From: Erysipelotrichaceae bacterium
Lineage (GTDB): Bacteria; Bacillota_I; Bacilli_A; Erysipelotrichales; Erysipelotrichaceae
Reading direction: 5' to 3'
NCBI GenBank assembly: GCA_017431405.1
Contig: JAFRLB010000093.1
Coordinates: forward strand, 1 to 35,288
Length of the DNA: 35,288 bases
The position numbers were made by a program, and so were the translations under genes. The notes below the pieces were generated by a model. It saw only the letters and a list, made by a program, of their open reading frames with translations, was not told the origin of the DNA and searched no databases. Below, one piece after another: positions 15,440 to 23,715 of the stretch. Position 1 is the first letter of the stretch; each line of letters opens with the position of its first letter.

Positions 15440-16540
15440 ATGAAGAAGTATCGTATTTTTGTCATAAATCCGGGATCAACTTCCACAAAGTTATCCCTTC
15501 ATGAAAATGATGAATGTCTGTTTTCAACAGATGTTTTTCATTATTCCAGCATCCTGAAGACATTTCCTACCATAAATGATCAGCTGGAATACCGAATGCA
15601 GGTAGTTACTGATTTCCTGAAGGAAAATAACATTGATCTAAATGGCATTGATGCCATTGTCGGCAGAGGTGGCGGCTGTTATCCAATTGTATCAGGCATT
15701 TATGAAGTAACTGATAAACTGGTTGAAGACACTAAACTTGCCAGGGGTGGCTTATACCATTCTTCAATGCTGGGAGTCCAGATGGCTCAGTTACTGCAGA
15801 AGAAGTATGGCGGCTTATGTCTGATGATGGATCCGCCAATCGTTGATGAATTACAGGATCTGGCCAGAATCACCGGGGTTAAGGGCATTTACCGTAAGGC
15901 AATATGTCACGCCTTAAATCTTAAGGCCGCAGCCCGTAAACATGCCAGAAAGCTTGGTAAGAAGTATGAGGAATGCAATCTCATAGTATGTCACATTGAT
16001 GGCGGGATTTCCATTACAGCTCATAAGAATGGTCGCATGATTGATGGCAATGATGCCGGGGGTGGGGAAGGCCCATTTACCCCGACCAGAATGGGTACCA
16101 TGGCTGTTACGGATGTAAACAACTACTTAAGAGATAAGAGTTATGAAGAAATAAGGTCACTGTGTTCGCAAACCGGTGGCTTATCAAGTCATTTCGGCAC
16201 CAGTAATTCCGACACGATTCATGAAATGGTTGAAAAGGGTGATTCAGAAGCAACCAGAGTCTGGAATGCGATGATCTATCAGACTGCCAAGTACATTGGC
16301 AACATGGCTGTCGTATTGGAAGGCAAGGTTGATTCCATCGTTCTTACCGGTGGCTTATGTCGTTTTGCTGATGTTATTGGCACGATTGAAAAGATGTGCG
16401 GCTGGATCGCACCAATAGCCGTATACCCTGGTGAATTTGAACATGAAGCGATGGCAGATGGTGCCTTAAGAGTATTAACAGGTGAAACAGAAGTTTTACA
16501 GTATCCGGGCAGACCGGTATGGGATGGTTTTGATGACTGA
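15440..16540 (+). CDS. buk: butyrate kinase family protein
   Basis: An acetokinase-family enzyme of 366 residues that interconverts butyryl phosphate and ADP with butyrate and ATP, or branched-chain acids. It opens with the ATP-binding VINPGSTSTKLSL. It has VGRGGGCYPI, CHIDGGISITAHKNGR and DGNDAGGGEGPFTPTR, all typical of Buk rather than AckA. The length fits Buk (about 355). The partner ptb (phosphotransbutyrylase) is not adjacent, which is unusual. It starts 1 base after the amidohydrolase stop with only a weak GAGAAG upstream, so translational coupling is likely. Confidence 0.93.
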   Translation: MKKYRIFVINPGSTSTKLSLHENDECLFSTDVFHYSSILKTFPTINDQLEYRMQVVTDFLKENNIDLNGIDAIVGRGGGCYPIVSGIYEVTDKLVEDTKLARGGLYHSSMLGVQMAQLLQKKYGGLCLMMDPPIVDELQDLARITGVKGIYRKAICHALNLKAAARKHARKLGKKYEECNLIVCHIDGGISITAHKNGRMIDGNDAGGGEGPFTPTRMGTMAVTDVNNYLRDKSYEEIRSLCSQTGGLSSHFGTSNSDTIHEMVEKGDSEATRVWNAMIYQTAKYIGNMAVVLEGKVDSIVLTGGLCRFADVIGTIEKMCGWIAPIAVYPGEFEHEAMADGALRVLTGETEVLQYPGRPVWDGFDD

Positions 16541-16997
16541 TTTAAGCGATAAGGACAGTTGGTACTTAAAAGGTACCAGCAAGGCCATTGCCTATGAATA
16601 CATTAAGGAATATGATCTTTCCGATGAAATGGCAGACGGCTTATACCGGTATATCTGTTCCTATCTGATCGTTTCGCTGTTTGATTACTTCAAGATAGAG
16701 GAAGATCCGTTTGACTATGCCAACATGCTATATCATGGTGAAAAGGCCATGCTTGGCTTCATCGGTACCGTTGATCCGGACATCTTGGAAGATAAGTCCT
16801 TCAAGCTGGAACTATTGACTAAGGACAGGGAAAGGGTAATTGAAGACAGATATCTATATACTCTTTGCAGAAGCAAGGCTGAAAAGTTTGATTATGAACT
16901 GTTTGATGATCTGATCAGCGAAACATTCATGTATCTGGTCACGGATAAGGAATACACCCTGCAGATGGCCAAAGAATCAAGTGAAATAAGTGAATAA
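16533..16997 (+). CDS. hypothetical protein, last gene of the buk operon
   Basis: A 154-residue acidic, mostly helical cytoplasmic protein without recognised motifs, signal or membrane segment. Its ATG overlaps the buk stop (ATGACTGA), the classic coupled arrangement, so I prefer 16533 to the in-frame ATG at 16524. Tight coupling suggests a role linked to the butyrate kinase or amidohydrolase, but nothing in the sequence says what. Confidence 0.75.
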   Translation: MTDLSDKDSWYLKGTSKAIAYEYIKEYDLSDEMADGLYRYICSYLIVSLFDYFKIEEDPFDYANMLYHGEKAMLGFIGTVDPDILEDKSFKLELLTKDRERVIEDRYLYTLCRSKAEKFDYELFDDLISETFMYLVTDKEYTLQMAKESSEISE

Positions 16998-17006
16998 ATT
17001 AACAAG

Positions 17007-17030
17007 CTCGGGCATCCCGGGTTTTCTTTT
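17007..17030 (+). terminator. terminator of the 13215-16997 operon
   Basis: CTCGGG (17007-17012) and CCCGGG (17016-17021) over a 3-base loop, then TTTTCTTTT. A TATAAT at 17044-17049 follows, so part of the T-run (TTTTCT, 17022-17027) may act as the -35 of the next gene. Confidence 0.8.
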
Positions 17031-17049
17031 GCTTTGTTAAGTTTATAAT
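17022..17049 (+). promoter_or_regulatory. promoter of the enoate reductase-like gene
   Basis: -35-like TTTTCT (17022-17027), a 16-base spacer and -10 TATAAT (17044-17049). The -35 is weak and lies within the preceding terminator. Confidence 0.5.
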
Positions 17050-17092
17050 TTATTTAGCAGTAATAAATTAATAATAAAAAGGAGACAATAAG

Positions 17093-19036
17093 ATGAGCTA
17101 TGCTAAATTATTTGAGCCTGGCAGAATTGGCAATCTGGAATTAAAGAACCGTATTGTCATGCCGGCAATGGGCTGTTCCTTGGCTGAAGTAACTGGGGAA
17201 CCTGGTCCTAGAATGATCAAGTACTACGCTGAAAGAGCAAAAGGCGGGGCAGGACTGATCATTACTGAAATCACCCGTGTTGATGATGAGACCGGTGTTG
17301 GTACACCTAATCAGTTAAGTGTTACCAATACTCATGTCATCGGGCAGTTAAGCAGACTTGTTGAAGCAGTACACGCCTATAATACAAAACTGTTCGTACA
17401 GCTTCATCATCCTGGTAACCAGACACCTTCACGTTTAATTGGCGGCAAGCAGCCTGTCAGTGCTTCTGATGTTACCTGTAACGTCATTGGTGAACAGCCA
17501 AGAGCCCTGACTACTGAAGAAGTAGAAGCCATGGTAAAGAAGTTTGTTACCGGTGCCGTAATTGCCCAGAAGGCTGGAGTAGATGGTGTTGAGATCCACG
17601 CTGCTCACGGCTATCTGGTAAGCCAGTTCCTTTCACCTCATACCAATAAGAGAACTGACAAGTATGGCGGCAGCTTTGAAGGACGCATGAGATTCATTAC
17701 TGAGATCATCATGGGCATCAAGGCATATTGCGGTCCTAAGTTCCCAATCTCTGTCCGTATGAATGGCGATGACTTCCTGGCTGATGGCATTACTCTGGAA
17801 GACGCAGTTAACCAGGCCAAGTATCTGGAAAAACTGGGCATTAACGTTCTGAATGTAAGCTGTGGTACTTACGATTCAGGTGCTACGATCATTGAACCTT
17901 CATATTTCGCTGAAGGCTGGAAGAAACACTTAAGCACAGCCATTAAGAATGCCGTATCATTACCGGTAATTGCCGTAGATAACATCAAGCATCCAGCAGT
18001 AGCTGAAGCATTATTGGAAGAAGGAGCAAGCGACTTCATCGGTATCGCCAGAGGTTTCCTGGCTGATGCTAACTGGGGCATAAAGGCCAAGAAGGGCGAA
18101 GACCTCTATATCAGAAAGTGCTTAGGCTGTATGGAATGTTTCCGTATCTTAAATGATGGCTTACCACTTGGTTGTACATTGAACCCGATCTTAGGCCGTG
18201 AATTTGAATATGGCGAAGAAAAGTTATGCCGTAATGGCAATGGCAAGAAAGTAGCTGTTATCGGTGGCGGCCCAGCAGGCATGCAGGCAGCTGTTGTATT
18301 GGCTAAGCGTGGCTTCAAAACCTACTTATTTGAAGCAAGTGACAGATTAGGCGGCACAGTTAACCTGGCAGCATTACCTCCAAACAAGGGCATGCTGGCT
18401 GAATTCGTTGAAACTCAGCAGGCTGAAATTGAAAAGGCCGGCGTTGAAGTAAAACTCAACTGTTGCGCAGATGTTAATACCTTAAAGCAATTAGGCGTTG
18501 AAGCTGTATTCCTGGCAACCGGCGGCAAGGCCATAAGACCAAACATTGAAGGCATTGAAAAGGCTGTTACAGCTGAAGATGTCTTGGCTGGCAAGGCTGA
18601 AGCCAATGGCGAATTAGTAATAGTTGGCGGTGGCGTTACCGGTTTGGAAACAGCTGAATTATTAGGCAAGGATCATAAGGTAACTGTTGTTGAAATGTTA
18701 GATAAGGTTGGCGGCAACTTATATCCGAGCGTAACCATGCATCTGGTTCAGGAAATCATGAAGCAGGGCGGCCAGGTATGCAAGGGTCACGCATTAGTTA
18801 AGGTAAATGACGGCAGTGTAATTGTCAGAAATACCAAGACCAATGAAGAAGTCAACATTAGCGCTGATACTGTCATACTGGCAATGGGTGTCAGAAGTGA
18901 AAGAGCCAACATCAGTGAACTGTGTGAAGCCTATGGCGATAACGTAGTATTGGTTGGTGACGCAGACAAGCCGGGTCAGATCTACGATGCCTTACATTCA
19001 GCTTATAACAGAGCCTTCGTATTTGAATTACAGTAA
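17093..19036 (+). CDS. NADH:flavin oxidoreductase, enoate / 2,4-dienoyl-CoA reductase type
   Basis: A 647-residue three-part flavoenzyme. The Old Yellow Enzyme barrel with FMN occupies residues 1-~335 (LKNRIVMPAMG, VQLHHPGNQ, GVDGVEIHAAHGYLVSQFLS). A [4Fe-4S] site is formed by Cys343, 346, 349 and 361. The FAD/NAD domain follows with VAVIGGGPAGMQAAVVLAKRG and a second Rossmann motif VIVGGGVTGLETAELLGKD. Relatives reduce enoates, dienoyl-CoAs, or bile-acid intermediates (BaiCD/BaiH); the substrate cannot be told here. The ATG lies 8 bases after AAGGAG. Single-gene unit with its own promoter and terminator. Confidence 0.93.
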   Translation: MSYAKLFEPGRIGNLELKNRIVMPAMGCSLAEVTGEPGPRMIKYYAERAKGGAGLIITEITRVDDETGVGTPNQLSVTNTHVIGQLSRLVEAVHAYNTKLFVQLHHPGNQTPSRLIGGKQPVSASDVTCNVIGEQPRALTTEEVEAMVKKFVTGAVIAQKAGVDGVEIHAAHGYLVSQFLSPHTNKRTDKYGGSFEGRMRFITEIIMGIKAYCGPKFPISVRMNGDDFLADGITLEDAVNQAKYLEKLGINVLNVSCGTYDSGATIIEPSYFAEGWKKHLSTAIKNAVSLPVIAVDNIKHPAVAEALLEEGASDFIGIARGFLADANWGIKAKKGEDLYIRKCLGCMECFRILNDGLPLGCTLNPILGREFEYGEEKLCRNGNGKKVAVIGGGPAGMQAAVVLAKRGFKTYLFEASDRLGGTVNLAALPPNKGMLAEFVETQQAEIEKAGVEVKLNCCADVNTLKQLGVEAVFLATGGKAIRPNIEGIEKAVTAEDVLAGKAEANGELVIVGGGVTGLETAELLGKDHKVTVVEMLDKVGGNLYPSVTMHLVQEIMKQGGQVCKGHALVKVNDGSVIVRNTKTNEEVNISADTVILAMGVRSERANISELCEAYGDNVVLVGDADKPGQIYDALHSAYNRAFVFELQ

Positions 19037-19044
19037 TAAGAGTT

Positions 19045-19069
19045 AAGGGATGAGCAATCATCCCTTTTT
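19045..19069 (+). terminator. terminator after the flavoenzyme gene
   Basis: AAGGGATGA (19045-19053), GCAA loop, TCATCCCTT (19058-19066), then more T. Confidence 0.9.
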
Positions 19070-19087
19070 CTTATGTTTTTTATAAGT

Positions 19088-19093
19088 TATAAT
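19088..19093 (+). promoter_or_regulatory. -10 box directly before a start codon (leaderless)
   Basis: A perfect TATAAT ends 9 bases before the first base of the ATG at 19102, the same geometry as ktrB. The matching -35 position (about 19065-19070, TTTTTC) is poor and lies in the preceding terminator T-run. Confidence 0.55.
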
Positions 19094-19101
19094 GTCAGGG
19101 T

Positions 19102-19731
19102 ATGATAAGAAGTTTTGAAAAGATTACTGGAAACTATGTTACGGAAATAAAGGGTCAGAATAAGTTCGGTTACTATCTGACCAGTTTTGTTGATTTCTAT
19201 GACATGAGAGAAATCAGTGATTACTATGGCGGCATCATCAGATTCTATGATTTTGAAACCGGCAAGGTATATGAACCTTTTGAAGTTAAGAGAAATGTTC
19301 TCTATGGTGAACCTCTGTTTTATGATGGAAAGCTCTATTTCTTAAAGGCGGATTTCAATGAAAAAATGATTTCACTGTACCGCTATTATCCTGAAAAGGA
19401 ATGTGAAGTCATTTTCAGAATAGAAACGGATAAGGTTAATCTTTATAATCTCAAGGTAATGGGAGATAAGGTACATGTTACTTCTCAGGACAGTGTATTC
19501 ACCTGTTACTATCCTGAAAAAACATCTTTTGTCATTGGTGAAAGGGAAACAGTTGATTACATAGACGGTGATAAGATCTACTGCAGCGAGTGGCAGGAAG
19601 AACAAAATGAAGAAACCGGCGAATATAAATATTTTGAATACTTAATTATTCGTGATTTTCGTGGTACAATATTAAACAGACAGCTGGGGAGCCTCATGCA
19701 GAGGCATGATGGAAGTCTGTTTATCGGTTAG
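19102..19731 (+). CDS. hypothetical protein, Tyr-rich beta-type, tRNA-linked
   Basis: A 209-residue soluble protein without signal or membrane segment. Alternating short strands, such as GGIIRFYDFETGKVYEPF, PLFYDGKLYFLKADF and KISLYRYYPEK-like turns, suggest beta-propeller or blade repeats; the family is not recognised. There is no Shine-Dalgarno and no nearby alternative start, and the ATG sits 9 bases past a perfect -10, so the mRNA is probably leaderless. The stop codon TAG ends at 19731 and tRNA-Pro begins at 19733. Both must share one transcript unless the tRNA promoter is inside this gene (TACAAT at about 19666). Confidence 0.78.
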   Translation: MIRSFEKITGNYVTEIKGQNKFGYYLTSFVDFYDMREISDYYGGIIRFYDFETGKVYEPFEVKRNVLYGEPLFYDGKLYFLKADFNEKMISLYRYYPEKECEVIFRIETDKVNLYNLKVMGDKVHVTSQDSVFTCYYPEKTSFVIGERETVDYIDGDKIYCSEWQEEQNEETGEYKYFEYLIIRDFRGTILNRQLGSLMQRHDGSLFIG

Positions 19732-19732
19732 T

Positions 19733-19809
19733 CGGGGTGTAGCACAGTTTGGTAGTGCACTTGGTTCGGGACCAAGGGGTCGCAAGTTCAAATCTTGTCA
19801 CTCCGACCA
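19733..19809 (+). tRNA. tRNA-Pro (anticodon CGG)
   Basis: Acceptor CGGGGTG (19733-19739) pairs with CACTCCG, one G-U pair; discriminator A and encoded CCA end at 19809. Anticodon stem CTTGG/CCAAG holds loop TTCGGGA with CGG, reading CCG. The T-loop is AGTTCAAATCT-type. Starts one base after the upstream stop codon. Confidence 0.94.
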
Positions 19810-19819
19810 TTGATTAATT

Positions 19820-19855
19820 AATCTTTCTGCTTTGCGGAAAGATTTTTTATTTTTG
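19820..19855 (+). terminator. terminator after tRNA-Pro
   Basis: ATCTTTC (19821-19827) pairs with GAAAGAT (19837-19843) with an inner extension, then TTTTTATTTTT. The next -10, TATAAT (19857-19862), follows at once. Confidence 0.88.
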
Positions 19856-19890
19856 ATATAATATAAGTGAATAAAGGAAGCGATGATAAT

Positions 19891-21264
19891 ATGAATATTA
19901 AATGTCCGAAGTGCGGAGAAGTTTTCAAGGTAGACGATACCGGTTATGCTCAGATCTTAAAGCAGGTCAGAGACGAAGAGTTTGTCAAGGAATTACATGA
20001 AAGAGAACACCAGTTTTTGAAGGATCAGGAAACAGCTGTTACCTTAGCTAAGAATGAAGTTGAACAGCAATATAAGGATGACCTGGCTAAAAGAGACATA
20101 GAGCTTACGGCTTTGAAAGCCAGAGTAAGCAATTTTGATAATGAGAAAAGCTCAGCCGTTACAATTGCCTTAAGTGAAAAGGACCGTAAGATCGCTGAAC
20201 TGGAAGAAAAGATCAGACAGGCCAATGACAACATGAATAACATCATTCAGGGCAAACTAGCCGACAAGGACCGCGAGCTGGCCGACTTAAGAGGCAAGCT
20301 GAATAATTCCACTCTTGAGAAGCAATTAGCCGTTACAGAGGCTAAAAATGCCTTACAGGAGCAGTTAAACAAGAAGGAACAGGACATTAATAATCTGAAC
20401 AGTCAGTTAAGCAACAAGGAGAATGAATACCTCTACAAGGAACAGGCTCTGATAAATGAATACAAGGAAAAGCTGAAATTCAAGGATGAGGAAATTGAAA
20501 GATACAAGGACTTCAAGACCAGAATGTCTACCAAGATGATCGGTGAATCCTTAGAGAGACATTGTGAAACCGAATTCAACAAGATCAGAGCAGCAGGCTT
20601 CCAGAATGCCTATTTTGAAAAGGACAACGATGCCAGAACCGGCAGTAAGGGTGACTACATCTTCAAGGACTATGAAGATGGTGTTGAATACATTTCCATC
20701 ATGTTTGAAATGAAAAATGAAATGGATACCACTGCCACCAAGCATAAGAATGAAGACTTCTTAAAGGAACTGGATAAGGACAGAAGAGAAAAGAACTGTG
20801 AATACGCTGTTTTAGTAACGATGTTGGAAGAAGACAACGATTACTATAACAGCGGCATCGTTGACATGAGTCATAAGTATGAAAAGATGTATGTTATAAG
20901 ACCGCAGTTCTTCATTCCAATCATTACCATGTTAAGAAATGCGGCCAGAAACAATGTCGCAACCAAGAAGGCCTTAATTGAAACCCAGATGCAGAACATT
21001 GACATTACCAACTTTGAAAATGAAATGAATGATTTCAAGGACAGATTTGGTAAGAATGTTGAATCAGCTCACAAGGCCTATGAGAAGGCCATTGAGGAAA
21101 TTGACAAGTCAATTAACCACTTGCAGAAGATCAAGGAAGCCTTACAGACTTCCGGTAATCAGCTACGCTTAGCCAATAACAAGGCTCAGGAACTGACAGT
21201 CAAGAAACTGACTAGAAACAATCCGACGATGCAGGCTAAGTTTGAAGAACTTAAGAAACAGTAA
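19891..21264 (+). CDS. DUF2130 coiled-coil protein with PD-(D/E)XK-like nuclease signature
   Basis: A 457-residue cytoplasmic protein. It has an N-terminal half zinc ribbon (CPKCGEVF, one CxxC), then a long charged coiled coil (about residues 35-215). A conserved domain follows at about 215-370, where [20 protein letters not shown] and FEMKNE supply Glu, Asp and E-x-K in the order of PD-(D/E)XK nucleases. A second coiled coil closes the protein. The domain matches what is catalogued as DUF2130, function unknown; nuclease activity is inference from the motif order. The start is the ATG at 19891 after AAGGAAG; an in-frame GTG at 19867 would sit almost on the -10 box. The repeat protein follows after 9 bases. 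Confidence 0.88.
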   Translation: MNIKCPKCGEVFKVDDTGYAQILKQVRDEEFVKELHEREHQFLKDQETAVTLAKNEVEQQYKDDLAKRDIELTALKARVSNFDNEKSSAVTIALSEKDRKIAELEEKIRQANDNMNNIIQGKLADKDRELADLRGKLNNSTLEKQLAVTEAKNALQEQLNKKEQDINNLNSQLSNKENEYLYKEQALINEYKEKLKFKDEEIERYKDFKTRMSTKMIGESLERHCETEFNKIRAAGFQNAYFEKDNDARTGSKGDYIFKDYEDGVEYISIMFEMKNEMDTTATKHKNEDFLKELDKDRREKNCEYAVLVTMLEEDNDYYNSGIVDMSHKYEKMYVIRPQFFIPIITMLRNAARNNVATKKALIETQMQNIDITNFENEMNDFKDRFGKNVESAHKAYEKAIEEIDKSINHLQKIKEALQTSGNQLRLANNKAQELTVKKLTRNNPTMQAKFEELKKQ

Positions 21265-21273
21265 GGAATAGAA

Positions 21274-21648
21274 ATGGGTATATTTGATCTGTTTAAGAAA
21301 AATGACAAAAAGCCTGTTTACAGTAGAAAGAGCTTCATAAATGACGATGTGACCAACTACTATGATGAAAAGGGAAAAAGGATCGGTTTTGGCCGAAAAA
21401 GCATCATTGATTCAGACAAGACTAATTATTACGATGCCAATGGTAAAAAGATAGGTTACAGTCGCAAGAGCTTTTACGATTCAGACAAGACCAATTTCTA
21501 CGATAACTCCAGAAAGAAACAGGGCTACAGCCGTAAGAATATCTTTAATTCAGACTTGACCAGTTTCTTTGATGATAAGGGTAATAAGACTGGCGAAAGT
21601 CGTAAGAGCAGTGTATTTGATGATATTGATATTTTCAAAAAGAAATAA
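21274..21648 (+). CDS. small protein of tandem 23-residue Tyr-rich repeats
   Basis: 124 residues: a hydrophilic start MGIFDLFKKN, then four imperfect repeats of about 23 residues and a fifth partial one. Consensus, by eye: [YF]SRKS-x2-(D/N)SDKTN-[YF][YF]D-x-x-GKKIG. The arrangement recalls MORN, YwqK or WG-type short beta-hairpin repeats but matches none clearly. There is no signal peptide. It starts 9 bases after the DUF2130 gene with its own TAAGGA, so the two are probably one operon and may act together. The stretch from its stop to the next gene has no terminator. Confidence 0.82.
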   Translation: MGIFDLFKKNDKKPVYSRKSFINDDVTNYYDEKGKRIGFGRKSIIDSDKTNYYDANGKKIGYSRKSFYDSDKTNFYDNSRKKQGYSRKNIFNSDLTSFFDDKGNKTGESRKSSVFDDIDIFKKK

Positions 21649-21691
21649 CTCGTTATGATTTTTTGACTCTACATTCAGAAAGGACATTACT

Positions 21692-22030
21692 ATGCCATAT
21701 GTTGAATTAAACACAAACACTACAATTGCAGATAAGGAAACGATTTGCCGTGTGATCACTGAAAAGATCGTTGCCATTGAAGGTAAGAAACCTGAAAAGA
21801 CAATGGTTAAGGTAAGTGATGATCAGTTCATGTATTTTGACTTAAGTACGGGAAAGTGTGCCAGAGTAAAGATCGATCTGTTCCGTCCTTCTTCTTTTGA
21901 GGATAAGACTGAATATTTCAAGGAGATAAGCGAACTTTTAACCTCATCCTTAGGTATCCCAGCCAACAGAATATATCTGTCATTTGCGGAATATCCTGAG
22001 TGGGGCAGTAATAATAATTACAGAAAGTGA
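21692..22030 (+). CDS. MIF-like tautomerase superfamily protein
   Basis: A 112-residue protein starting Met-Pro, so removal of Met would expose the catalytic N-terminal Pro of the tautomerase superfamily. The layout follows macrophage migration inhibitory factor (MIF, about 115 residues): PYVELNTNTTI at the start, a middle DDQFMYFDLSTGKCARVKI strand pair, and the C-terminal IPANRIYLSFAEYPEWGSNN, comparable to MIF's RIYINYYDMNAANVGWNN-type ending. It would form a cytoplasmic trimer. AAAGGA lies 8 bases before the ATG. The next gene begins 7 bases later, in the same transcript. Confidence 0.85.
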   Translation: MPYVELNTNTTIADKETICRVITEKIVAIEGKKPEKTMVKVSDDQFMYFDLSTGKCARVKIDLFRPSSFEDKTEYFKEISELLTSSLGIPANRIYLSFAEYPEWGSNNNYRK

Positions 22031-22037
22031 GGAACGT

Positions 22038-22409
22038 ATGAAAAGAAAGCACATGATGATAGCCTGCGGTCTTGTCGGTATTATGCTCGTTGCTGCGCTG
22101 GTAATTATTCCTAATAAGAAGACAGAATTAAAGGCAGGCACTTATGCTCATCCTGGTTTTGGCAGTGACGCTGTCATTATCATAAAGGAAGATGGAACCT
22201 ACACATATAGTCCTGGCGCATTAAGCAGTTATTTCGGTGCCGGCTCCTGGAAGTTAAAAGGCGATAAACTGTACCTTACTTCAAGTTTGGAGGGTGAGAT
22301 CTACTTCAAGGTCGAAAATGATACCATTACCGCTGTTGAAGAGACAAAGGACAGAGCCAATTACATGGCCCCGATAGAAAAGGGAGAAGTATTTACTTAT
22401 AAGAACTGA
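22038..22409 (+). CDS. small membrane-anchored or secreted protein, unknown
   Basis: 123 residues: a basic start (MKRKHMM) and one hydrophobic helix (about 7-25, IACGLVGIMLVAALVII), without a proper lipobox. A compact beta-rich outer domain follows: GTYTYSPGALSSYFGAGSW, then KLKGDKLYLTSS. This resembles small lipocalin- or META-like sensor domains, but no family is certain. I use the ATG at 22038, four bases after GTGAGGA; an in-frame ATG at 21984 is inside the tautomerase gene and lacks a ribosome binding site. Two hairpins follow. Confidence 0.75.
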   Translation: MKRKHMMIACGLVGIMLVAALVIIPNKKTELKAGTYAHPGFGSDAVIIIKEDGTYTYSPGALSSYFGAGSWKLKGDKLYLTSSLEGEIYFKVENDTITAVEETKDRANYMAPIEKGEVFTYKN

Positions 22410-22441
22410 CAGGCATTACTGAAAGGTAATGCCTGTTTTTT
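22409..22441 (+). terminator. terminator of the 19891-22409 gene group
   Basis: ACAGGCATTAC (22409-22419) and GTAATGCCTGT (22426-22436) over 6 bases, then T5. Strong. Confidence 0.92.
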
Positions 22442-22460
22442 GCATATGTTTAATGACCCT

Positions 22461-22485
22461 AGAGCAATAAAATGCTCTGCTTTTT
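22461..22485 (+). terminator. second, weaker terminator-like hairpin
   Basis: AGAGCA (22461-22466) and TGCTCT (22473-22478) over ATAAAA, then GCTTTTT. It may be a backup terminator or a leader hairpin of the next gene. Confidence 0.5.
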
Positions 22486-22523
22486 AGTTTCAAATATGTT
22501 TTAATAATATTGAGGGAATTAAT

Positions 22524-23702
22524 ATGAATTTTTACGACTACATAATCTGGAGAGGAGACATTACCTTTGACAAGTCTCCGTTTAACATCGTTGATAATCT
22601 GTTGTTTTCATATGCCGCTTACACTGACTTAAGAGGGGTTATTAAGGAAGGTGAAGCAATGACTGTTCATGACGCAGCCGAGAAATTCTTTGAGACTCAT
22701 ACTGAAGAAGAATGTCTGAAGTCAGGCAGTCTCATTGCACATTCACCGGTTGTTTTAAGAAGAATGGGTGAATCAGCCAGATTCGGTAATCTTCTGATAA
22801 CTGATTATGTCAGAGACATCAACGAGGAAGAAACCCAGCAGTTCAGTGCCATGCATTTCAACATTGATAAAAAACTTGCCTATGTCGCTTTCTGCGGCAC
22901 CGATGATACCATTGTCGGCTGGAAGGAAGATTTCCAGATGTCATACAGGACTGTTAAGTCACAGATATTATCGGCCGAATATCTTAATAAAACAGCTAAG
23001 AAAGCTTTCCATACCTATATCATTGGCGGACACTCAAAGGGCGGTAACCTGGCAGTATATGGGGCAATGAAAGCCAATGCACCGGTTCAGAAAAAGATCT
23101 TAAGAATCTACAGTAATGACGGTCCTGGCATTTCTGACATTGCCATGGACAGTAAGAAATTTAATCAGATCAGTAACAGGATGATAAAAGTACTGCCTGA
23201 GTTCAGCGTCTTTGGTATGTTATTTGATAATCACGAACCTAAGATCGTCATAAAGAGCGGCATGAATGGCTTATATGAACATGATGCCGTAGGATGGCAG
23301 GTAAGAGGCACAGACTTTGAGAGAGGTCAGCTGTCCGATGACTGTATGGTCATTCAGGAAGTGCTTAACGAGTTCTTACAGACCATGACCATCAAGGAAA
23401 GAGAAGAAATGGTTAATGAAATGTATTCGGTATTTGTGAAAGCCGGAATAGAGAATACCACTGACTTCACCCAGAAGGGCATACCGCTTGTTCTTAAGTT
23501 CCTTAAGGAAGCGACCAATCTGAATGAAAACGCCAAGGAGGGAGTGGAAAAACTCTTACAGGTCTTAGGTAAGAACATTTCCGAAAAGGCTGAAGATGCC
23601 GTAAAGAAAAAAGTCAGAGACGTAACGGAAAAGTTACCTGACTTCTTAAAGAATCCAATTCATAAGAAACTGGAAGAAAGCGAAGAAAAAGATGCTGAAT
23701 GA
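22524..23702 (+). CDS. Mbeg1-like (DUF2974) alpha/beta-hydrolase
   Basis: A 392-residue lipase-like protein. The nucleophile elbow GGHSKGGNLAVYGA puts Ser171 at the active site. ISNDGPGI-type sequence (YSNDGPGIS) and the later NHEPKIV supply plausible Asp and His. The N-terminal DNLLFSYAAYTDLRGVI matches the DUF2974/Mbeg1-like family common in gut Firmicutes. The last 90 residues are a charged helical tail. There is no signal peptide, so it acts in the cytoplasm or at the inner membrane face. The substrate is unknown. The ATG is seven bases after GAGGG; the stop lies in the loop of the terminator. Confidence 0.87.
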   Translation: MNFYDYIIWRGDITFDKSPFNIVDNLLFSYAAYTDLRGVIKEGEAMTVHDAAEKFFETHTEEECLKSGSLIAHSPVVLRRMGESARFGNLLITDYVRDINEEETQQFSAMHFNIDKKLAYVAFCGTDDTIVGWKEDFQMSYRTVKSQILSAEYLNKTAKKAFHTYIIGGHSKGGNLAVYGAMKANAPVQKKILRIYSNDGPGISDIAMDSKKFNQISNRMIKVLPEFSVFGMLFDNHEPKIVIKSGMNGLYEHDAVGWQVRGTDFERGQLSDDCMVIQEVLNEFLQTMTIKEREEMVNEMYSVFVKAGIENTTDFTQKGIPLVLKFLKEATNLNENAKEGVEKLLQVLGKNISEKAEDAVKKKVRDVTEKLPDFLKNPIHKKLEESEEKDAE

Positions 23703-23715
23703 TCAGCATCTTTTT
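23691..23715. terminator. bidirectional terminator
   Basis: GATGCTGA (23691-23698) and TCAGCATC (23703-23710), T5 to the right and A5 to the left, so it can serve both the hydrolase gene and the convergent membrane protein gene. Confidence 0.85.
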
